From Chionoecetes opilio (lineage: Eukaryota; Arthropoda; Malacostraca; Decapoda; Majidae), in NCBI GenBank assembly GCA_016584305.1, contig JACEEZ010007099.1, forward strand, positions 152,501-216,500: 64,000 nucleotides of DNA, read 5' to 3'. A program made the position numbers and the translations under genes. The notes beneath the pieces are model-generated. The model was not told the origin of the DNA. It did no database searches and was given only the letters and a program-made list of their open reading frames with translations. Shown here one piece after another: positions 58,900-64,000 of the stretch (the first letter of the stretch is position 1; every line of letters starts with the position of its first letter).

Positions 58900-59700
58900 T
58901 AACCAATGAAATTTAATTTAATGTTTTATCTCAAGTATAAAAGACTATACTTGTATCTTCGGAAACAATGTTGTTGATAATATTTTCAAATTACAAAAAT
59001 CGTAAAAAAAACACATAAAAAGAAAAATTTGCCCAATTATTGGGAGATTTGTCCAAGGAAAAATTTATTTGCATGAAACTTTAAAAACCCTCTGCCCGCC
59101 ATTTTTAAATTTTGCTACCGCAAAACATTTTTGACCATGGGGAAAGGGGGGAAAAATTTCAAGTAAAAAGCCGGAATTTTGAAATTAGCCTTTCCATTTG
59201 ATATTATCTCGTTTTAGTCATTAAATTAATTAGGGCAGCATGCATAAAAATTAGCGTTAAAAATTAAATATAAAAAAAAATCATGAAAAAACGGGTTAAT
59301 TTCCTAACCTATATATGTGTTATCAGTATTAAATAGTATATATGTTATCTTTTGGAAAAATGTTTGCGCAAACAGTTCTATAATTATTAATCAAAATAAA
59401 AAAAACCGTTAAAAAAAACCACACTAAAAGAAAAATTGCCATTATGAGGGTGTACTTTTCAAGGAACTACAATATGCCCAATTAACTTTAAAAAACTCTT
59501 CGCCGGGCCATTTAAATTATTTGGCGAGAAAAAAAAAATATTTACATTGAGAATACTGAATAGAAGCGTGGGGGGAATGCATTTAGCTGTTCTGAGAAAA
59601 AGTTTTTTTTTTAACGCACGCAAAAATGATTGCAAAATTATTTGCAATAAACAAAAAACCAAAAAAAAAAAAAAAACTTCTTTATTCCAATTGGTAGTAA
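58900..59700. mobile_element. Corrupt relative of the 9573-10442 foldback element
   Basis: TATACTTGTATCTTCGGAAA, GCATGCATAAAAATTAGCGT and GAGAATACTGAATAGAAGCG match words in the arms of the clean palindrome, and the arm sequence begins twice (58930 and 59310). Confidence 0.6.
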
Positions 59701-60485
59701 ACATACAAGGGAACCCATGTTTTTCATATATGGGGAACCCCAGAAAATAAGATTTCAAGGGGGCATGTTTTGGCCTTGGTGGGGGGGACAGTCATGGATT
59801 GTTTTTCCAAGGTTGTACACGTTTAAAAAAACGTGTGTTAAATGGGGCTGCCAGGCCCCGGATCCCACCAACGTATCGACTTTGTTTTCACCGTGCGCCG
59901 TCCCGGGGGGGAACAAATTTAAAACGTCGTTGAATGCCAAAATAAAAAAAAACCATGCATGTATGTATTATAACCGATGGAACGCGTTTTTCACCAAACG
60001 TAACGGGACCGACGGGTTCGGGTACCACGGCGGGGGAATGTCCCCGGAGGGGTTGGGGGGGAACGGGCCTGCCGTGGTTCGCCAAAGATCGGCACTGGTT
60101 TAAAAAAAAAATTTACGGGGCGTTTTTGCCCTGGGAACGGGCGTTTTGGAAAATACAACCAAACGGGGCAGCCCACTCTTATGGGGAAAACGCACTATTT
60201 GGGCCACCACGTATCCACGGTTTCCCCGTGTTTTTGGGACTCGGCCCGGGCGGGACGGCTTGCATCTCCCTGCACTGTCCAAGCATCCGTTAAATTGGTG
60301 GTAGTTTGTATTATGGAAATGATAGGGTTAAGGATGAGGAAGCTGGCTGGCCGGGTTTTCTTGTCCCACAGAGCTTTTGGGCTTCCACCACATTATTTAG
60401 GGGTTGTGTTATGTAAACAGGAAGAGGGATGAGGTAAAGGGGGGGCACCACTGCCCTTTTTGTTCTGGTCCCCCAAATTTATTTC
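59701..60485. other. Low-quality sequence, nothing recognised
   Basis: Short overlapping frames on both strands with no family resemblance. Confidence 0.5.
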
Positions 60486-61425
60486 TGTTCCCCAGGGAGA
60501 GAGAGCGGGGAGAGCGGGGAGAGAGGGAGGAAGAGAGGAGAGAGAGGAGATGGGAGAGAGAGGAGGAAGAGGGGAGAGTGACGGAGAGACGATGAGAGAG
60601 AGAGAGGAGAAAGAAAGAAGAGGAGATGAAGAGGGAGAGGAGAGGATAGGGGGGAGGAGAGGGAAGGAGGTAGGAAAGGGTAAAGTGGAGAGAGAGAGAG
60701 GGGGAGAGAGGGGACGAGAGGGGTGGAAGGACGAGGGGGAGAACGGAGGGAGAAGAGAGAGAGGGGGAGAGACTGAGGAAGCGAGAGAGGAGAGAAGAGA
60801 GATAGGGGGGAAGGAGAGGAGGAAAACGATGGGAGGAGAGGAGTCTTATGAGAGAGGGAGGAGAGTGTGGAGGAGGAGAGTAGAGAGAGGAGAGGAGAGA
60901 GAGAGATTGAGAGAGGTAGGGAAAGAGGAGAGCGGAGGGGACGGGGGAGGAGAGGGGGAGAGAGAGAGAGAAGGAGGTGAAGAGGAGGAGAGAGGGAGGG
61001 GAGGACGAGGGGAGGGTAGGGAGAGAAGAGGGAGGGGAGAGGAGGAGGAGAGAGAGGAGGAAGGTAGCAGGGAGAGAGGAGAGAGGGAGGGGAGAGGAAA
61101 GAGAAGGAGGGAGGAGAGAGGAGGAGGGACGCGAGGGAGGAGAGAGGGGAGGAGAGAGAGACGAGTAGATGGTAGGTAGGGAAGGAGGAATGGTTGAGGG
61201 AGGAGAGCTCAAAGAGGGGGGGAGAGAGGAGGGGAGAGGGAAGAGAAGTAGGAGGGTGAGAGGAGGGACAAGGAGGGGAAGCGAGGGATGAGGAGGGAGA
61301 GAAGAGAGGAGGGAAGGAGAGATTGAGAGAGGAGAAGTGGGGGGGAGAGAGAGGAGAGAGAGTCGGGGGACCCAGGAGGAGAGGGGGAGATGGGGAGGGA
61401 GGAAGGAGAGGAAGAAGGAGTACAC
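60486..61425. repeat. About 940-bp purine-only tract (GA/GGA-rich)
   Basis: Nearly every base on the plus strand is A or G, in irregular GAGAGG/GGAGGA patterns. Long frames on both strands (347 codons Ser/Pro/Leu on minus, Glu/Arg/Gly on plus) are compositional. Confidence 0.9.
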
Positions 61426-62560
61426 CCAAAGCCATTTCAAGAATTGGTTCATTTTATCTAAAAAGCATTATAACTGTTATATTTTAATTTGTGGGCTTAA
61501 AAAAACTTCTTGATAGCTAGATAAAATAATCCCGCATCCGGAAAATATATTGAATCCTAAAAAATCCGCCATCACCCTTCCCCGGTTAATTCTGCAAAAA
61601 ATAGGGGAAAACCATTGATATCCGCTGTCCACCTCTACTAATACAACATTTTAAGTTTATATTAATAAAAATACAGTCAAGTGTTAAAGCTTAAATGAAT
61701 CAAGAGTAACTAATATTTAAATTATATCGTTGGGGCAGGGGTTTGGAAGTGTATCCCCACAAAAAAACTCGGGCAAAAAACCCTCGGGGGACCAGGCCGG
61801 CAGGGAGTTAAAGGAATTTTTCCGACTTTCAGGAACTTAAGGGAATAAAATTAAGGGGAAAAACGAAAAAATAAAAAAACCAATGAAAATCACCATGGGA
61901 ACCAAAAAAATTTTTCCCCTGGACGTTTTGGGAGCCATTAAATACCCATAACAGGGACCTTGTAGAAAGTTACACCCCAAAATAACCCATGTGTACCAAA
62001 CAAACTTTTCTACAGTCAAACAAACACACCTTGAAATCACAATCGTTAGAACAACAAAACCAAACAAATCGGCGGTGAGATTGAAAAACCACATTCACGG
62101 GGGGGCCGTGGCCCTTTAGTGGTGGTTGGTCACCAAAGCGGCCTAGTTGGGTGGGGGCACCCCAAAAGCGGGGGCCGACCTTCTGGCAAAACAACAACTC
62201 ACGGCCCAGGGTTGTGGGGGGTTTTTGCCGTTTTGTTATGGAAAATTCCGGTAACACACAGCCGAGTTTTTTTTGGGTGTTGGCCGGAGAGTCTGGGGAT
62301 TTGGCCGAGGGGTTATGGGGGAAACTTCAAAACCCACATTTGAGTTACTTCTGTCCTAATAGAAGGAAAAGAGGGAACCGCGCCGTGGTGCGTGTCCTGT
62401 GGGGGGGGGGGAAGACTCAACGGGGCGCCCGCGCAAAAAAAAGGTCCGGCATTTGCCCATGGGGGCGGGCCCAACTTCCATCACCGGCCCCTAACTTCTT
62501 GGTCACGGGGGGGACGGGGGGCAGTTACGGGGGGGAAAAGGTTGGATAATTGTGCGTGAA
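61426..62560. other. Low-quality sequence, nothing recognised
   Basis: AT-rich 61450-61740, then G/C homopolymer-rich sequence. No gene or paired element ends found. Confidence 0.5.
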
Positions 62561-62569
62561 AACCAGGGG

Positions 62570-64000
62570 CCCTAAAAGTAGTGTGGGCATAAGCTGGGGG
62601 CCTTTCAGGGTATAGGCACACACATTTTCCTAGCCCATCCTTGTTTTCTTATACCTTGCCTGGCTCCATAGTTCTTATTTAGGGGTTTTTAGTTGGGGGG
62701 GCGCCTTTTCCTGTATTTTTTCATTTCATTTCTGTTTTGTTTTTCAAAAACCATTTTTTTACAAACAGATGTCCCGCTTTGGGGGACAAACTTTATTAAA
62801 AATTTAATATAAAGGGGTTCAAATTTTTTAAAATTATTTCTATCATGTCCCCATTGCGTCCATGTTATAAATTGTATCTTCATTTTTAAAGAAGAAATGA
62901 AACAAAATCTAGAAACCCATTTAACAAAGGGCCCAACTGCCCAAAACAGGACCCAAGGGCTGGGGGGGGGCCAACCCCAGGGGCCAGGGAGGTTTTCTTT
63001 TTTTGGTGGGCAGGGGAGGGGGGCAACACTGTTGAGACACCCACACACATTTATCTCCAACTTTTTCCCACCACACAGGCCAACCCACGTGCCCCACCCA
63101 CACCCACCCAAATTGCCCACAGAGACTAGTGTGGGCAACACAACTTGGGGGTCCACACACCCCAACAATCAACCAAAACCACCCTCAAAAAGTGAGTCCG
63201 CCATGTGGCTGCAGAAACAACCATATTCCACCCCTAGGTCTTGAAAAAATGCTTTCCCCCAACCAGGGAACAAGCCACATTTGGAATTCCCTCCCCACAG
63301 GGGCCAGGGGAGTGTCGGGAAGAATATTGTCGGGTCGAGTTTTTCATTATTCGGAAAGGGGGAAATTCGTTTTCCCCCACCACTTCTTCCACTATTTTCC
63401 ATTAAATTTCCCTTTCACAAATTCCAGTGTGGGTGTCAGGGTGTGTGGGTTGGTGGAGGTGAGGGGGGGGGACTTTCGGGAGTGTGTGAAAAATCTCTTC
63501 CCCACACTCTTTCACCATTTTTTTCCATAATTCCTTTCAACCAGTGGTGTGGTCAAGGGTGTGTTCTGGTGAGGTGAAATGACCTATCAGTTGAATTTCT
63601 TTTTCCCCCCACACTCTTTAACATTCCAATTGTAAATTCCCTTTCCACCAGTGTTGGGTCCAGGGGTTTTGTGTCTTGGTTGGGGAGTTGTGAGGGACGG
63701 TAAATTTTTCCAGTGGAAAATCATTTTTGTCCCCCACCCACCCCACTGTTCTTCCACATTTAATAATTTCAATTTTACACCACCAGGGGGTGTGTCAGGG
63801 TGTGTTTTTGTGTGGGTCTGGGTGAGGGTGGAGGGGGGGGGGGGAATTTCGAGGTTGAAATCACTTTTCCACAAACAACTTTTCTTTGGGCATTCATGGG
63901 GTCCCTTAATTTCACCAAGTGTGGGTCAGAGTGTGTTCTGGGGTGAGGTGGAGACTTTTTTCGTAGTGGGGAATCTTTTCCCCCCCACCCAACTTCTTGG
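62570..64000 (-). pseudogene. Third copy of the zinc-finger segment, corrupt and cut by the window end
   Basis: TAGTGTGGGCATAAGCTGGG, CCCATTGCGTCCATG and repeated CCCACACTCTT...CCAGTGT...CAGGGTGTGT words follow the order of 21590-22830, so the minus-strand finger array begins about 63180 and runs off the window. Insertions occur every few bases, so no frame survives. The sequence before the join at 62570 does not match hAT sequence. Confidence 0.75.

Noticed and set aside
60409..61452. 347-codon minus-strand Ser/Pro/Leu frame
   Set aside because: Pure consequence of a purine-only plus strand.

Overview
This is nuclear DNA of an arthropod, most likely a decapod crustacean. That is an inference from the many runs of the arthropod telomere-type unit TTAGG, introns packed with minisatellites and microsatellites, dense foldback/TIR elements, several families of truncated LINEs and a tRNA-derived SINE. 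The species cannot be named from sequence alone. Nothing bacterial, organellar or viral was seen.

Genes. The one clearly intact gene is a split, plus-strand gene at 3590-18897. Seven exons join with compatible phases into 323 residues of a Golgi 2-O-sulfotransferase of the HS2ST / uronyl 2-sulfotransferase (UST) / Drosophila pipe family. The start-codon exon was not found. The second gene-like unit is a minus-strand ten-finger C2H2 zinc-finger protein at 21999-23165. A frameshifted copy of it lies at 34960-36230 and a badly scrambled partial copy at about 62890-64000.

Layout. 1-3500: microsatellites, a hAT-type element and a TIR element. 3590-18897: the sulfotransferase gene, whose introns hold a 40-bp array, a SINE fragment, several foldback MITEs, a LINE reverse-transcriptase fragment, a (TAG)n tract and a 31-bp array. 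19098-23350: a segment with a LINE tail, an internally deleted hAT element with an exact 8-bp target duplication, and the zinc-finger gene. 23453-29290: two kinds of TIR element carrying TTAGG-like arrays, with an 84-bp array between them. 30340-31600: a MITE relative and a (GA)n tract. 32122-36408: a second copy of the 19-23 kb segment, without the hAT element but with an unrelated 1.4-kb insert. 36530-38170: 28-bp satellite, AT-rich tract and Tc1/mariner relic. 38601-43337: a pogo/Tigger transposon whose transposase contains about 13 tandem copies of the segment holding its third catalytic Asp. 43390-45916: 72-bp array. 46236-48318: LINE tail and a second, shorter Tigger. 49290-51700: 69-bp array.

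Reliability. From about 50.7 kb to the end the same repeat families recur with frequent inserted bases and swollen homopolymers, as in an unpolished long-read consensus. Parts of 31-42 kb show milder indel noise. No gene should be called in the last 13 kb. Frameshifts in the 32-42 kb copies may be sequencing error rather than true decay.
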